A stretch of DNA of 64,000 nucleotides from Cylicocyclus nassatus (Eukaryota > Nematoda > Chromadorea > Rhabditida > Strongylidae), in NCBI GenBank assembly GCA_958299035.1, contig CATQJL010000316.1, forward strand, positions 90,294,443-90,358,442, written 5' to 3'. The notes below the pieces were generated by a model, which searched no databases, was not told the DNA's origin, and was given only the letters and a program-made list of their open reading frames with translations. Made by a program: the position numbers and the translations under genes. How positions within the stretch are numbered: position 1 is the stretch's first letter; each line of letters starts with the position of its first letter. Below are positions 24,501-38,800 of this stretch, piece after piece.

Positions 24501-25169
24501 TGTTTTGTCCCGTAGTGGAAATAACACCGGATATAGTTCTTATAATGTACCAGTAGCCCATATTGAGTGGTTTTGAACTTGTCACGAGGCTTCTGACTTT
24601 TGAATAATTTTTAAATTTTTGGTCTATAATACCATTAGAAAAAGGAAATGCCCTACTGAGCAAGTTTGTGCACTATAACTCATTCCCTAATCTTTCCTAG
24701 CTAGAGATTTCCGTTATGTTAAAATGTTCCTTTGAGTCAGACTTTTTGGAAAGAAGCCAATTGAGACTCTCGGGATGGGATCAAATTTGTTGAAGTTGCG
24801 AAATAACGGAAGCTCGCGTGACAAGACATTGCCTTATTTCACTTAGCTCCCCCCCCCTCCCCTTCTCCTATTTTACTTTTTCTGTTGTCCTATCCGACCA
24901 ATCCTACGTTTCAATTTTTTTCGGTTCCTCGAGAAATTCGATGCAGAGGGGGGGGGGAGGAGGAAGGGGCAAGTTTTGGGCATCGAATTCTTACACCTTA
25001 GCTCAAAATGTGTCGATTGGGCAACATTTCACCCTACCCCCCCCCCTCCCACTCCCCCTCCCTCCCCCGGTCTTTCCACTTCCCATTATCTCAAGAATTT
25101 TAACAACCCCCTCGGATTACTGAATTCACATTTTTAAGCTCGAAATGCTCTACACAAAAACACGCACGC
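21519..25169. other. Gene-poor stretch
   Basis: No supported gene. The frame at 23203-23442 (minus, 79 residues) is GC-richer than its surroundings but has no splice context. No other notable structure. Confidence 0.4.
24846..25070. repeat. Cluster of C and G homopolymers upstream of the large gene
   Basis: C8 near 24846, G9-rich block near 24948, and C9 plus CCCTCCC blocks near 25038-25070. Alternating C and G runs could fold as G-quadruplexes on either strand. They lie just before the GC-rich island at 25170-25500. Confidence 0.6.
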
Positions 25170-25500
25170 CTTGCATGTCCTCGTAATCCCCCGCCCTCTT
25201 CTCCCCGACACCCGCGCTCTCGCTCGGCGAGTTCGCCGGGGGCGGGGCCGGGCTACCTCAGAGGCATCGAGACGAGTCTACTTGCTGTCGCTTTGTGTGC
25301 TTCGTTGGAGATTTTTGGTTATGCACTCGTAAACACTGAGCTCATTTAGCTACTCCAGTACTCTTCCAATGCTAGCATATTCATTAGCGGCGCCGGTGGT
25401 TGTGGGGCGAGTTTTTGTTATTTACTCCCCTCAGCGGGAAGGGGGTGAGAGATCTTGAGATCTCTTTCGGCCGTCGCCGAACACTCTCGGGAATTATTGA
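25170..25500 (+). promoter_or_regulatory. GC-rich promoter-like island upstream of the large plus-strand gene
   Basis: In this AT-rich window the segment is unusually GC- and CpG-rich: GTTCGCCGGGGGCGGGGCCG near 25230 (a GC-box-like sequence), GCGGCGCCGGTGG near 25388, and a palindrome AGAGATCTTGAGATCTCTT near 25450. It ends about 1.2 kb before the first ATG of the large gene at 26691. The role as its promoter is inferred only from position and composition. Confidence 0.35.
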
Positions 25501-26690
25501 TCCTGTTGTTTAGGAGATTTATGAACTTATTATCACATTAGATCATCTATAACTCTTCGAACTTAGCCAAAAATAAGGCCACACCACTCGAACATGCAAT
25601 AACTTTGTGCTCTTTAGCCACCTAAAAAGTAAAAAAATCACCCCGCAAGTCCTTAGCCGTTCAGTCGGGGGGGTGAAAATTGCTAGTTAATCTTTGTCGA
25701 GAATAATAGAGTGTGTTTTCCATTTGTTCGAGGCCCATTCAAAGCGCTTCTCACGCCCTTGCGTGCTACACTCGACTTTTTAGTAGTTGACTTGTTCCTT
25801 TTCACAGAATATTCTTTGTTTTTCGGTAGAGTCGGCAAAAAACTGTCTGAAAGCGCGAAATTCCGGAAATGAGTGAGCTACTACAGGCATTCTCCTTTTT
25901 ACAATTATCTCGAGAATTTGAAGCACGTAAATTTTTAATGTTGCCAGACACCTTCTTGAGTGATTACCATACCTCCTACCAATTTCCGCTATGAAAAAAG
26001 TGTTAATTTTTTGAAAAACAACAAAAAAAGGGAACTGTCACGAACACCACTGGAATCCCATGCTTTTATAGCATTTTTGAATTTCAACAGAGTATAGCCA
26101 AACATCAAAAATTGCTCAAAGGATTTCAAATGCCATTTTCTATTGGGCATAGAGTTTTCAAAGACTTTCATTTTTTTAAAATATCCCAGTAAAGCGATAT
26201 TTTCCGGCTGCTCAAACAGCTCACTACTTTGAACATTCTGGAACTTTCACAAAATAAAATATCTCCAATGTCTTGTCTTGCATTACCTAAAGATGTCTGA
26301 TCAAATGATCTGAGCCCTAATATGACTGCCAGTCCTTTTCCACGAAAGTTTCTATTGTCTATATGCAATATAAGATTTATTAGGCCAATTAATTCTGTCC
26401 ATTGGTCACATATTTCCACGTAAATACGACATGGGCCCTTGAACCGTCTGGGTAGAACTTTGGTTGGCTGTTTTTTGATCTACAAAATGGCCAGGACTGC
26501 TAAAATTCTGTACCTTGAGAGATTTTTTGTCATCTTGAAGCTTCCAGAGATCAAGTCTAGACTCTCTATCTTATTTTTCTAAGTTTCTGCTTGCTTGCGT
26601 CCTTCCGTATTTCGTCGTATCGAAAACTACCTAGAAATTACTCCAGAAAGCTTACCTAACCCACATCTGTGAACTGAGAACACAACCGTA

Positions 26691-26838
26691 ATGAGCATGG
26701 TGAACGACTATTTGATGTTTCGTCTCCTTATGGAGGAAAGTGAACTTCGTAAAGGCCAACGTCGTCAGAGTATGATCCAGCTACAACAACCTCGAGGTTC
26801 ACTTTTCGTGCCAAGAACCTCGTACTCGGATGGCATGG
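26691..26838 (+). CDS. Large gene, exon 1 (start codon)
   Basis: 148 bp, 49 codons plus one base, donor GG|GTGAGT. It starts MSMVNDYLMFRLLMEESE and ends TSYSDGMG. An in-frame TGA just upstream fixes this ATG as the first possible start for this transcript. Residues around GQRRQSM form a kinase-like site. Confidence 0.8.
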
Positions 26839-29800
26839 GTGAGTTTATCGGCTGTGCTCGCATGCACGGATGTCTCAAATTTCCCCCCGTACGTCGGCGG
26901 GGAGTAGACAAGCTCAGCTCTAGCCTCGCCGCAGAATTTTCAAGTGAGAGAAAGGAAATGTGCAAGTTCCGCAATTACGGACAGATGCAATGATGCAGCT
27001 TTTTCAAAGCTTTATATTGGCTTCATCGCTTGGTGAAGAATGCTGAACACATTACTCATATAGGCTTGCAAACTTTTTCAAAAAACCATATAAAACTCTG
27101 CAAAAATGAAAATATTCAGTACTTTGAAGTAACATAAATGTTACTTAATGAAAGCTATTATCAGCTGTGTGAACTCCAGTCCACTTACCACAAACTAGTC
27201 AAGAACGCAAAATATTTGAATTTCGTCTGAAATGCTCAGAAAATGCAGAAAAAGCAGGGTTTCTAAAATTAGTCATTTTTTTATGCATCACATTTTCATA
27301 AAAAATTTGCATTCCAGAGCCGTTCTGCTCACCAATCGTCCCACACATTCCAATTCGACAACGTCTTGCAACACGAAGAGGAACAAGTGGTAAGGAAATA
27401 AATTCTTTGAAACGGGAAATATAGGATTTTTAGAATTGTATGGCCTAAAGCCATAGAGTAAAAATTGGGGTTAATAATCCCTTCAATATTGTAGGATGAT
27501 TTTCACATATTGGGCAGCTTCTGCATTATTTCTTGCGCTTCAAAAAATGTATTAATTTTGAATCAAACAATTTCTATCTAAAGAAACATGAATAAACAAG
27601 AATATTTGAAAAATTTTCCCAGCATTACGAGCAAAAACCGAATTTTTCCCGTTTCTCATTTGAAATAAAAGCATGGTACAGCTCTCGATACGGTTCAGGG
27701 ACTTTGTAGTAAGGTTTCTTGAGTGTTTGGTTCGTGACCAAAGATTAAGCTTAAAATTTTCGTACGAATCTGCATGGACTTGTTTTGCATGGGTTTTTGT
27801 CAAATTTGTCAGAACCAATAAGCTGCACGAGAAAAATCAAATTTGTCAGAGTTCAAAACATCAGCAGTTTTATTTGCGCGTCGAAAATTTGCATATTTCC
27901 ATTGAAAGCAGGAATAACTTAGAACTTCTTCATCTGAAGTTGAATTACTTTGTTAAAAATTTAATCTACATTCAAAGAAAATCGTAGCTAAGGTTTATAA
28001 GTCCACATATTTCTCAAAAAATACCTCTCAGGTCGAAATTCCCACATTCTGGTTCGAAAGTTCCCATATCTTACTCCACAATCTCAAAACATAATTCATT
28101 TTGATAAATTACTTTCTCTCCACTGCGAAAAGCACTTTACTATGTTGATATATGCACTGTAGTACACCAATAATTCACTTCTGAATTGGTCATGTCTCCG
28201 AAGTGCCGCGGAGATATTTTATAAGACAATGTGCTTTTTCGGAACGACCCTAGGGGCGCATGAACTCAGCGAACTTTGCGGTTTTTGGTAATTTTCTTTA
28301 CAGTGAATGGTTGTCGGGGCGAATTTGCCTAAGTCAAATTGCTTAGGGAGTTTTTAGGGGTTTTCGAGGCAAGTGGGAGTTTATGAATTTAGTAGGCGAA
28401 TGGCAATGAAGAATTCATGCGCAAAAAGCGTGGTTTATGTGCAATTGCGTACCTGGTGACATTTATCTAGTAATCTGAGTTTTTCGCGATTCAGAGAGAC
28501 AGAAGATCGAAGTGACGAAAAGCTCCAAACTAGGAAGTTTATAATATAGCTGTTATACTCAAAAAATCTTGAGAATTCAAGATCTGTAAGGCAGGAGATG
28601 TACGAAGTCTAAGAATGAAATCTGAAACTATTTTAAAAATCAAATAACTTCTTTCTCAATTACCCAACCTTGCTATGCACACTTCCTTGTTTACCCTTGC
28701 TTTTAGTCACTACTTTACTTTATTTAATCCTCTAAGATCCATCAACCTTGAGAAAAACTTTCGAAATAGAAGAAGCCATATGACACTAATCCTCAAATGG
28801 CCCTATTTTTCATAGTCATGAGGGCTCCAAGCCCAGACGGGGTCCTGAAAGTAATCCCTCGTCTAAAACACTGCTGTACAAGTGTTTCTTCCTGCTATGG
28901 TAGAAAATTTTAACCCGACTTATTTTTAGATTTTTCAGTAGAAGTTGGAGATGAACCACCACTGGTTGGTGGTTCTTATGCTGGTTCGGTTTACGGTCAA
29001 CGTCGACGGCGAATGAGCCTTCTGCAGACACTACGTCAACAGAATCGTCAATTAAACGACAGCGGTCTCGACATTCATAATCGAAACAGGACTGACAGCG
29101 AAAGCACAAACAGAGGTGAGCTAATAGAAAAATAATTGGGAAACTAGTCATTTGCGTGGTGTGGGGGCGGACAGAAAGTGAATGGAGATCTGGAATTTTA
29201 ATTGAAATCAGAAATTGTCGAATGGTGAGACCTAAAATTTTGATCGGTAAAAAAATCTCTAGATGGTGATTATATGGGGCTGTTAAAATCTTAGGAATCT
29301 TAGAATTCAACTGAGACGTCTTAGAAATCATTTTTTCTTTTAGGCTTAAGATTTTCGACCTTACTGGGGCAACAGTTCATACCTGCTTGAACCTTTCTTG
29401 GCTAAAATTTTGCCTTAATCATTTCTCTTGTTACCTCTTGAGGTTTGATCATCGTAAAAAGAAAAAAAAAGCAGTACACAGCAATAATTCTTCCCTTCCA
29501 TTGCAAAAGGAGCCAAGAAAAGCTCTTTGACTTAGAAGGAATTAGAATCTGCTCCTCTCCCCTATCGCTCAAAAAACAAAAACAAAAATATCATGCAAAA
29601 ACCTGGAGCGATCATAAATCAGGCTGATAACTCCTAATTCTAGAATAATTCCATAGATGGGCTCTAAGTGCAAACTTTCTCAGTAATTCTAGGAAATCAA
29701 GGGCGAACAAGCTATTGAAGTTTGTTCAGAAATCGAAATCATTACCTGTTTCTTTTTCAAATCCAAAAACTTGTATGCAGTCTAAGTTTTAGCAGTGATT

Positions 29801-32800
29801 TTTTATTAATTGTTGACTTAAAATTCTGAAAGTCGAACAATGTTTTCTTGGCGAAGTGCCAACTGAGCGCTCTCTTCTTCTTTCTATGGAAGACACAAGA
29901 CTTTTCTAATTTCAGACACAAGCTCTCCACCACTGAATAAATCGCCACCAGCAGGCTCACCATCGAAGAAGCCTTTCGCGAACCTCAAGTCTAAGTGAGT
30001 TTGCTGCTTCTTTTTCTTGGATAGGGGAAGTGAATCCGGATGCCGAATTCTATCCTGACCGGGGAATTCCATAGAATCCTCAGAATTATTTTACTACCCT
30101 ATATGGGAAATTATTGTTAGAAATGACAAGGCTCGTTGACGGCCCATCGGCACAACATTCAAGCAGTGTGCCCCTAAACAAGCTCGATTCGTCTCGTAAA
30201 CAGCGACGCAAGCATTCGAGTCAATGTCAACATCAACTTGAAATTCAAATTTTCCTCCGTCGAGACTACAATGAGCTCTCATTGCTCTCAGCTGAGCTTA
30301 GATGGATGCTGTGCTGAGATATACAATTTACATAATGGGTGAACAAATTGGATTCATTTGCATTGTGCGAAAAAAGTGCACGGGAGCAAGAGATTTGCTC
30401 CATAAAGATATAAGAAAGTTTGCAGCTTTTGCAGAAATTCATGCAAATGTTACCATTTCTTACCATTTCCTAGCAGATTAAAAAATCCTTGTGATTTTTA
30501 TGTCAATCTTCATTGGTTGGAAATGGGTTTCTGACATAAGAGTACAAAAAGTGCTAATATTTCAATCAGATTTTCGATTTTTTCGGCTACCTTGTCAGGT
30601 TGAAAGGCAAATGGAAGAAATAGAAACATACGCGGGAGGGTTGAGATTGATTTTTTTTCAATTCAAAAAAATTTCTGAGAATCTATAAAGAACAGGAAAT
30701 TTTTTTTAAGTGGGAAGAAAAATAGTGCCGCTTAGATAAGAGGAGTGGATATCTAGCCGCCTCTTTTAAAAATATTTTTTTTGTAAAAATTGTAATGTAG
30801 AAGGGTCAGAATGGCATTGAAAGCCTATCTAATAACTCTAGCCAAGACTGGGACTGTCCCAATAAATCCGTTATTGATCAAATGAGAGATTTGAAAAAAA
30901 TTTTCTGGTTATGTACTACTGTATCTGAGATCAGCTGTTGTAAAACACAAACATCACACATCTTTCTTCATTTCTGACATAATATTATAGGTCGTAAATA
31001 TTCCCATTGGGTTGAATCATAATTAGAATAGCAAAACTGATTGATTGCGGCTAATTAAAGTCGTTAAGTTTGCATTTTCAGCTCGTTAGCCTAGTCCCAA
31101 GAGGTACTTGAGCTCAACTCCAACCTTTTTCGATTCTGAGTGTCTCTCAAAGTTTGTAAAGCCAAAAAGAGTGGCAGGGAGTCTTGAAAATCCCTGTGGG
31201 GCCGAAGTTTATTATATTCGTAGTAGATGTCCGACGTCATTGTCGCACACGAGTTGTTTGACAAGCTTGAATATTCGGACGGAATTTTGATGTTCTCCTG
31301 GGAACACGATGGGGCCTCGGGCGAGGCCAAATGCAAAAAAACTTGCGCACCACTAATTCAAATGCGGGCCAGGGCCAAAAGTCGAATCTCGAGTCCATGC
31401 CATATGGAGCTGAACTATGGTTACTTCGCAGAACACTCTGAACACTTTCGTGCGCTTTTGGCCCGGAAAGGGAAGGGGGAGGGAGAGAGGCCCAATAAAC
31501 GGGCTAAGGACCAATTGTTCTTTGAGAAATTGCTGATGTCTGATCTTTTTAGGCTATTTGGAAAGCGTGACAAGCATCGTACGGATGCGACATCGTTCAA
31601 TCCAAGTGAAGAACACTCTCAGTCATGCGACATCATCGGTGGTGAGTCTCTTAGAATCTTTCAAGGACAATGGGGAGTACTTTTAGGGCTTTATAAGTCC
31701 AAGGAGTTCTAGAGAGTGAGGGAAGAAAATTGGGTTAGATATAGACTATAGGCAAAGCCTATTCTCTTGATGCACTCAAAATCAGGGAAACTTTTTTATT
31801 CGCCCATTTTTCGTGGCGGGAGACATATGTAGCATGAACTTGGACAATATGTAGCATGTGTCTAGGGTAGTAAAATAGTACTTTAGCAGGCTATAAATCC
31901 AGAGCAATATAATTTTCGCAATACTCCGATTAAATGACTCCTTTGAGATATTTGATTGTACTGACTGAGCGTAGGCATGTTTTCCACTTCTAGGATAATA
32001 AAATCAAGAATAGAAGTTAACTCTAAAGCTTTTCGAAAAAGAAGTAAAGAGCCCTTCGAGGGGCTTAAGACTTTCCGAGAATACAAGGACCAGAACATCT
32101 CATAAATATTTATCCTTCAAAACTATGGGAAATTACTTGCCGGAGAAAATTAACAAATTCTCCACCAAGTTCTGAAATTACTCAAATTATTCGAGTTTAC
32201 TCTTTTGTTCCTGATTTTCTTTGTCATCACACAAACTTTGAGGCTTTGAAATCACCAGAAACTTCTAGAAAATGGTTTATGTCCTTCTTTGCAATGCAAA
32301 TTGTCCCGCAGAGCAATCTCATAGTTCGTCATCCGTCATAAAAAGGAACATTAGCAAAATCTTGCCCTGCACAAAGTTTTTTGAACTTTGAGAGACTTAT
32401 AAGCTTGCTTAGACTTGGACATTTGCCAAAAAAATCCAAAATTATGTTTGACGATCTCAAACTTTCCAGAGGGGCAAGGTTCGTACGGATTGACCTCACG
32501 CAAAGATTTCTGAAATTTTACGAATTTCCTTCTATTTGTAGGTCGCTCACGAAAATCACCATCAACTACTAATGACAGTGGACGTGGCAGCCAAGCTCAT
32601 TTGGATAATGATAGAGTGATTGGCGAAACGGTGGCAATTATCGAAAGACCAAATGACGAGAACGACGAGAGCGTGAAACCGTATAGAAGAATTCGTACAA
32701 GTGAGTTATAGGAAATCTTTAAACAATCTGAACCACTGCACAATCTTTAGAAAATTGGTGGCCCTGGTGAGGGGGAGGATAGGGGTTTTTTGGAAAGGTG

Positions 32801-35800
32801 TACCCATGTGTGTATGTTCTAGCTAAATATCAAGTCTAACAGTTTTTCGTGCAAGAAAAAAAAACAAAGCATTCTAACAGGATTTCCCACCAAAGATCAG
32901 GTATGTCCAATAATTTTGAAAACTCTTTCCATTCGAAAAAGGCAAAATGCGTTGGAATCATTAAAAATTATAGAAGAAATCACATAAGTAGTGGGAGCAG
33001 TGTGAAAAAATAGTGGCTGGGGGGGGGGGAAGAATTAGAGTGCTGAAGAAAAGCTATACACAGAAAAAAATTGTAGAAGCTATTTGTTCAGTTCAGAGCA
33101 CTTCCTGTAACCTACAAATATGAAGTTTTATAAAAATTCAAAAATATTTTGATAGCTCAGAATCTGGAGGAAGGGAGTTCCAATCTTCTAGTGTCAATAT
33201 CAATCTTACAAATATTCATTTTGGTTATGAAAGACGTTCTGTTAAGAATTTCCTCCGTTAAGTAGAACACAGCTATTTTCAGCAACATGATATCATCATA
33301 TACCCTATAATAAAGCGCAGGGGGGGACCATCCGACGTCAACAACCGGCGAAGAATGTTTGCCCAGATCTCTGAGTTAATTCTTGCACTTTCACTTGCTT
33401 CCATACTGTTTACCGTTACGACTCAACCTAAGTGCAACCTATGACGTCATCAATGGTATGATGTTTTCTACCATCTTCGGTGCTCCGTCTGCTTCGGTGA
33501 TGTTTATCTCGACGTCAAGCTAAATGCAACCCCAATTCCGTCGCCTACAACGCTGTTAGCGGTCGATTAATTTCAACCGCTTTACATTTTGCTTTATTCA
33601 TTTGTGAAAATAAGCAAACGTCGGATAGCATCTTCAGGTCGGTGATAATACTTAACATTGATATCCGCATTACATCTCCTCAATTCTTTCTTAATCAGTG
33701 CACCACATAATCACTGTTTTTTACCACTAAACGTATCTTTACGTGCAAAAACAAAACTCAATATTGAACCTTTCCTTAATATCAAGCAAAATCATATCAC
33801 TCATTGTGCATTTTCCTATTGTGCACTATTCTATTTTTGTCTTCATTACCAAACGTATCTCATTAAAAATTTTCAAATTTTACTCTGAAAAAACCCTTCT
33901 ACAAGAATGAAGCAAAAGAAGCGAATGAAGCATGCTGAACGTATCTTCACATGAAAAATTCCTTAAACTCACTGTGAAAATCGAACCTCTTTGAGAAAAT
34001 AGTCAAAATCAATACTGTGCCAACTTTCCAAATTGTTATCCACTAAGTGATTAAAAAAACATGGTGATGCGAATTGCCTTGAAACACTAAACGTTATACA
34101 AAAAGCTCACTTTGCAAGCAACGCAGGTTTTAAGAGAACACTTCATCTCAGGATTTTAAATTAATCCAAAAACTGAAAATTTCAAAAAAAACTGTAAAAG
34201 TTACTGTGATCGTGAGAGAAGTTTTGAAAAGAGCTACACGCTGTCTGTCTGTTATCAGTATACCAAGTGTGAACAAAAGAGATGGGAAGAAAGGGACGCT
34301 TCACTAACCATCAACTCAACCCTTGCTAACCTCAGGAACATTTAGCTTTTTAGTGCAATTTTGTCAGAACAATGCACTACCTCAAAATCGTATATACAGC
34401 GGTGATTTGCTTGAATGAACAGCTTAAAATTGGACATACGCTTCAATACTAGCTCTCTTTACGGAATTCGAGTCAATAGCCTACCAGGATGAGTTGGAAG
34501 GGTGCGCTTTAGAGCATTCCGGGTGGAAGTTATAGATTAAGCATATATCGTGAAGAGGAAGGGAGGTTTTTCCATTTAGGAAATTTCATAATAGTAAGTT
34601 AGAATTTTGGCTAAATGCATTCAAATGCGTTGAGTTGAATCCTCTTGCTGAAATCTCGCAAAGAATTCAGAATAGTTACTTTGAGGCCGATATGCATGAA
34701 AACCCTCCCAGTGGCAAAAAAAGAAGCGGAGTCCCCAATGTTGAAAAGTCATAGCAGTGATCGCCCGCGGCCCTTTTATGACAAGGGACGTCGCTTACTT
34801 CACCCCAGCTTTCATATGTGCCTTCTAAGGCAGTTCGTAGGGACAGTCGATGAGGAGAGCAGAGTCCGGGTGAAAACAGCCATGAAAATGTGCATAGCTG
34901 GGAAAAGCTTGCCGGGTTTGTGACGGCCACTTTGGTCAGAAAACTTTCGGATGTGAAAATTGGAGAGCATCCGAGGATTTTCGCAAATGTGGGAATGAGC
35001 AACTTTGGCAGCTACAGTTTATGGTGATAACGCTGAAATTTTGGTTCAAAACGGCACACCAACGCTTAGGGCTTGCGCTGCATTTCGCATTGCAGGAGGG
35101 TTCAAAGAAAAGCTGGGAACGGACAAGTCCTAACGCCGCAGACATGATGCAGAATCTTTGCGTTCGCAGCTCATCATATCAATTTTGGCCTGATTCGGTG
35201 CAGACTTTAAAGGTGTAAGGTGGCGCATTTTCAGCATCTTTGGAGCTAGATTCGAAAGCGATTGAGTAAGATCAAGAGGATTTGAAAATGCGAGAAAAGA
35301 TCGGTTTTGGGCAGTTTATAAAGGAAACATTTGGATGAAAAGGGGGGGGGGGGAGGAGGCCAGTTTGGCTCAGAACTCAGGAATGACAATAAAACGCGAG
35401 TTGCAAAGAAAGCTGAGAGGAAGCGATCAATCTATCACTTTGGCTAATGATGTAACTTGGGAAACCATTTAAAGCAGGAGATCCTGACATTTAACTTTGA
35501 TGATCTCCGAGTTCCTAAGAAATCATACTTTTGGAGGAGAAAAGGTTTCCACGCTCTAACTTTGAGAGTCATATCCCACTTCACACACACAGCCAGTCCG
35601 GAGCGCCGCGAAGCGGCGCTTCGGACTGGTGTACTCATATAATGAGAGTAACACTTTTTTTGCGGAACGAAGGAATTTTCTAGAATTTTTCGCAAAAGAC
35701 CCGATAATTTTGGAAAACTAGTTTTGGAAATGGGAGAAAAGGCAGATTTGTGACTTTTTTGAGCACCAAAACCGTGAAAAATTACTCATCAGCCATTCCA

Positions 35801-38800
35801 GGTATTGTATATCAACAAAATCCCCTTTCGTGATGGAATCCACTTCCTTTTGGCAATCTTTCGTGATAGACATCTCTTCAAACCTAAATGGGCGTAAACA
35901 TCCAATTAACATGCGATTCCGATCGCTTTCTACTTCATCTCTGTAGTAAATGTGCCCCAGACACGAACTTGTCACATTGCTTCTTCTCACGCCTTTAATT
36001 TTGAATTATATAGCCGGAACTTTCTCTCTTCTGCATTTATAGTGGTGTTTATGTCACGTGAATTCACAGCACGTGCATTTAAAGGACAACTCACACGAAT
36101 GACATGAAGTCGGCGAAGCTTTAACTATAAATCTAAAGTACTTTGGATAAATATTAAGGTTAAGGGCTTTGCTTGGTCAACTTAGGGAACTTTTGGTATA
36201 ATCCTGGGCCTAAGAGGGCGCAAGGGAAGTGAATTTAGGGGTTATGGGTCACTAACTTTGGTCTCGAATTTTAGAATGGAAATGAGTGAAACCTAAAATG
36301 CCCAAGGGATTTAAGTATGTAAGGGAGAGAGTAAGAAGAACGAAGCTTTCCAAGTCCAAATCGTTCAAAAAAGGGTAGATAAACCATCTTTAAACCCAAA
36401 TTTTTAATCAAAACTTTTTAGGGAGCAAAATTCAAGAAAAGAAAAGGGGTTCTGACATGAGTTCCACTATTGTAGGAACCTTTGAGCAACTGAATTGTAA
36501 AGCAAGGGGAATGGAAGGAGGAGGGAGGGGGGGAGGGAATAGAATTTTAAAGTTTATGTATTGGATACACGCACTTTGTGGGGTTCAGGATTTTTTCCGC
36601 TCTTTTCTAACCCCCTAAAATTTTCCAGGTTCATGCCCAGATCTGTCGTCACTGCGCATCTCGTCCTCATCACCTCGTGCCCCTATCGTCGACTCTGAGT
36701 CCGAAGATGACGCAACAGCGGCTGCTGAACGAAATTCAAGCCCTATTACCGGTTCGTATTACACTCTTAATGGAGTTACCAACGATGCTTAGCCAAGAAG
36801 AAATCAGCGTAACTAATTTATGCGGAGCGGATGCACTCCCAAAAGGGATGGTTAAAGGGCAATGGCTTTGTTTTGCTAGAAGAAGACATTAGTCGCGCCC
36901 TCGAAAGTAAACAGGGAATGAATAAGCAGTAGAGCGGTTAAATTGTAAGCTCTACAAAAACAAAATGAATAAGCCTAAGACGAAAAAAAGTGGCCTGTTT
37001 GAACTCTTGACGTCAAATCTGACTGAGGAAACTTAATCCGCTGTAAACAGTAGTTCATTCTAAAAATAGCTCTCTCTTAAACGTATTTGCTACTCGAATG
37101 TAGCATTCTATAAGTACAAGTGCTATAAATTACTTTGTCTTAGTGACATTTCGGATCAGGGGATTAGGAATGGAAATGACATTTCGAATCAGGGCATTAG
37201 GACTACAAATCTTGTATTCTTCTAAAAAAAGGCCAACAGTATTGCAGGAATACGCGATTTTTTACTGCGAACATATATTATGAAACTCACGAATAATGCT
37301 TAACAGAACTCTTGATGCTCAGGCTCATGATGTGTGCAATTGCGTACTGTCGCATTCAGTTGACGAAGTACTGTTTGGGACGTAACGATTTGTTCAAAAT
37401 TCACTAATTGGCTGACTCGCGTAGTGATAGAATTTGCCTCCAAAAGCTATAAATAAAAAATTGAAGAAATTTCAACAAACTTCTCAAACCGTTTTTCATT
37501 TTTTAGCTTTGTCATCCATTATTATCATTTACAACAACCTCAAGCACATTTTTGAGTGATGGATTTGAGAATGAAAACAAGCAAAAAATAAGGGCAGAGA
37601 AATGCAGAAATTAGTTCAAGGAATTTGCTACATATGAAGAAGAAACCTTTGAAAAACCTAAACTTTTCGTGAAAAAAAGGTTTCCATTTTTTCGCGCGTT
37701 CTGGACCTTTATAATGTCTGAGAACTGGTCTTTTCGGCTTTGACGTGGTCCATAGGAATCCAAAAAGCTCATGCACGGCACCAGTATTCCAAACTAGCTT
37801 TTATACGAAAACTGTAATAAATTTTTATTTTTCAGCCGCTGATTGCCTTGTCGAACGTCGTTTGATGCGTCGAGCGATGGAAGTCCAGCAGCGTCAACAT
37901 CGTCCACAACGAGCACAACTTGCAATGTGAGCGATCCCCAAATGACGTCATCGACTCTCCTACTCTCCTGAATATTTTTTCGTTTCCGTGGCCAAAAATT
38001 TTTATTCGCTTGGCTAATCATTCAATGTGCTAATGTAATATTTTCTCAAAAATTACGATTTTTTCTGGGAAGTGTGTGACATTAGGGGGAAAATACTCAA
38101 TACCCTAGTATGAAAACATATTATACAGAAGTCATACTAATATAAATGCTATTGTGTTACATTTACCGGTGAAACTCATCTGACAAACATAGAACTTGAC
38201 AGATTCCGTAATTTTGCGTGTTTTTTGAAGCAAGCACGAGCAATTTGCTTCTGCTATACCTATAATTGTGTTTGATATACATGTTGCGTGTGTGAAATAA
38301 ATTGCACGGCGTGATTTGTTGGCTTTGTTCTTTCCTTCCCATGTGGTTGACAATAAGGATCAGTTGTCCAGTCTTTGAAGTGGTGAATGCTTGTAGGAGT
38401 CCCTACTTAGGGAGTAGGAGAGCATCGGTTTTGCATTTTATTTATTTTAAGGTTGGAATTTATTTTTCAGTAGTGTAATGGCTTAACATTTTTGGGATGA
38501 CAGATCAAAGGGCTCAAAAAGAGGAGGGTGGGGGACGGAGGGGGGGGGGGGACCCGAAGTCATTCCCCCCGACAATAAGGGAAGAAAATTGCTTACACCT
38601 TAGCGCTAAAGTGTAATCTAGCTTCGAGATATACCGTGAATATACCGTAAGCCATGGGGTGACTTGGCTGCGTCCTCTGATTGGCTGACTGTTCCCTACG
38701 GTGTACTGTACCACTCAATACCGTAATCTTGGCGAACTGTGTTGATATGAACTTGGCATCACTTTGAATTTGGAAACAAAGTACTTCGCGATATTTTCTA

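Larger units (their letters stand above)
32701..36628 (+). other. Intron 6 of the large gene (3.9 kb)
   Basis: Holds a G run (33018-33027), a CRE-type TGACGTCA and related GACGTCA sites at 33335-33520, and a GC-rich perfect hairpin beside a CA repeat (35582-35629). A plus frame at 34645-34923 and its antisense frame are moderately GC-rich but without splice context. A G-run of about 12 lies at 35342. No nested gene is supported. Confidence 0.5.

Noticed and set aside
28816..29331. 171-residue minus-strand frame
   Set aside because: It is the antisense shadow of exon 3 of the large gene plus flanking intron.
34645..35145. Overlapping frames on both strands in intron 6
   Set aside because: Open on both strands because of higher GC; no fitting splice sites.
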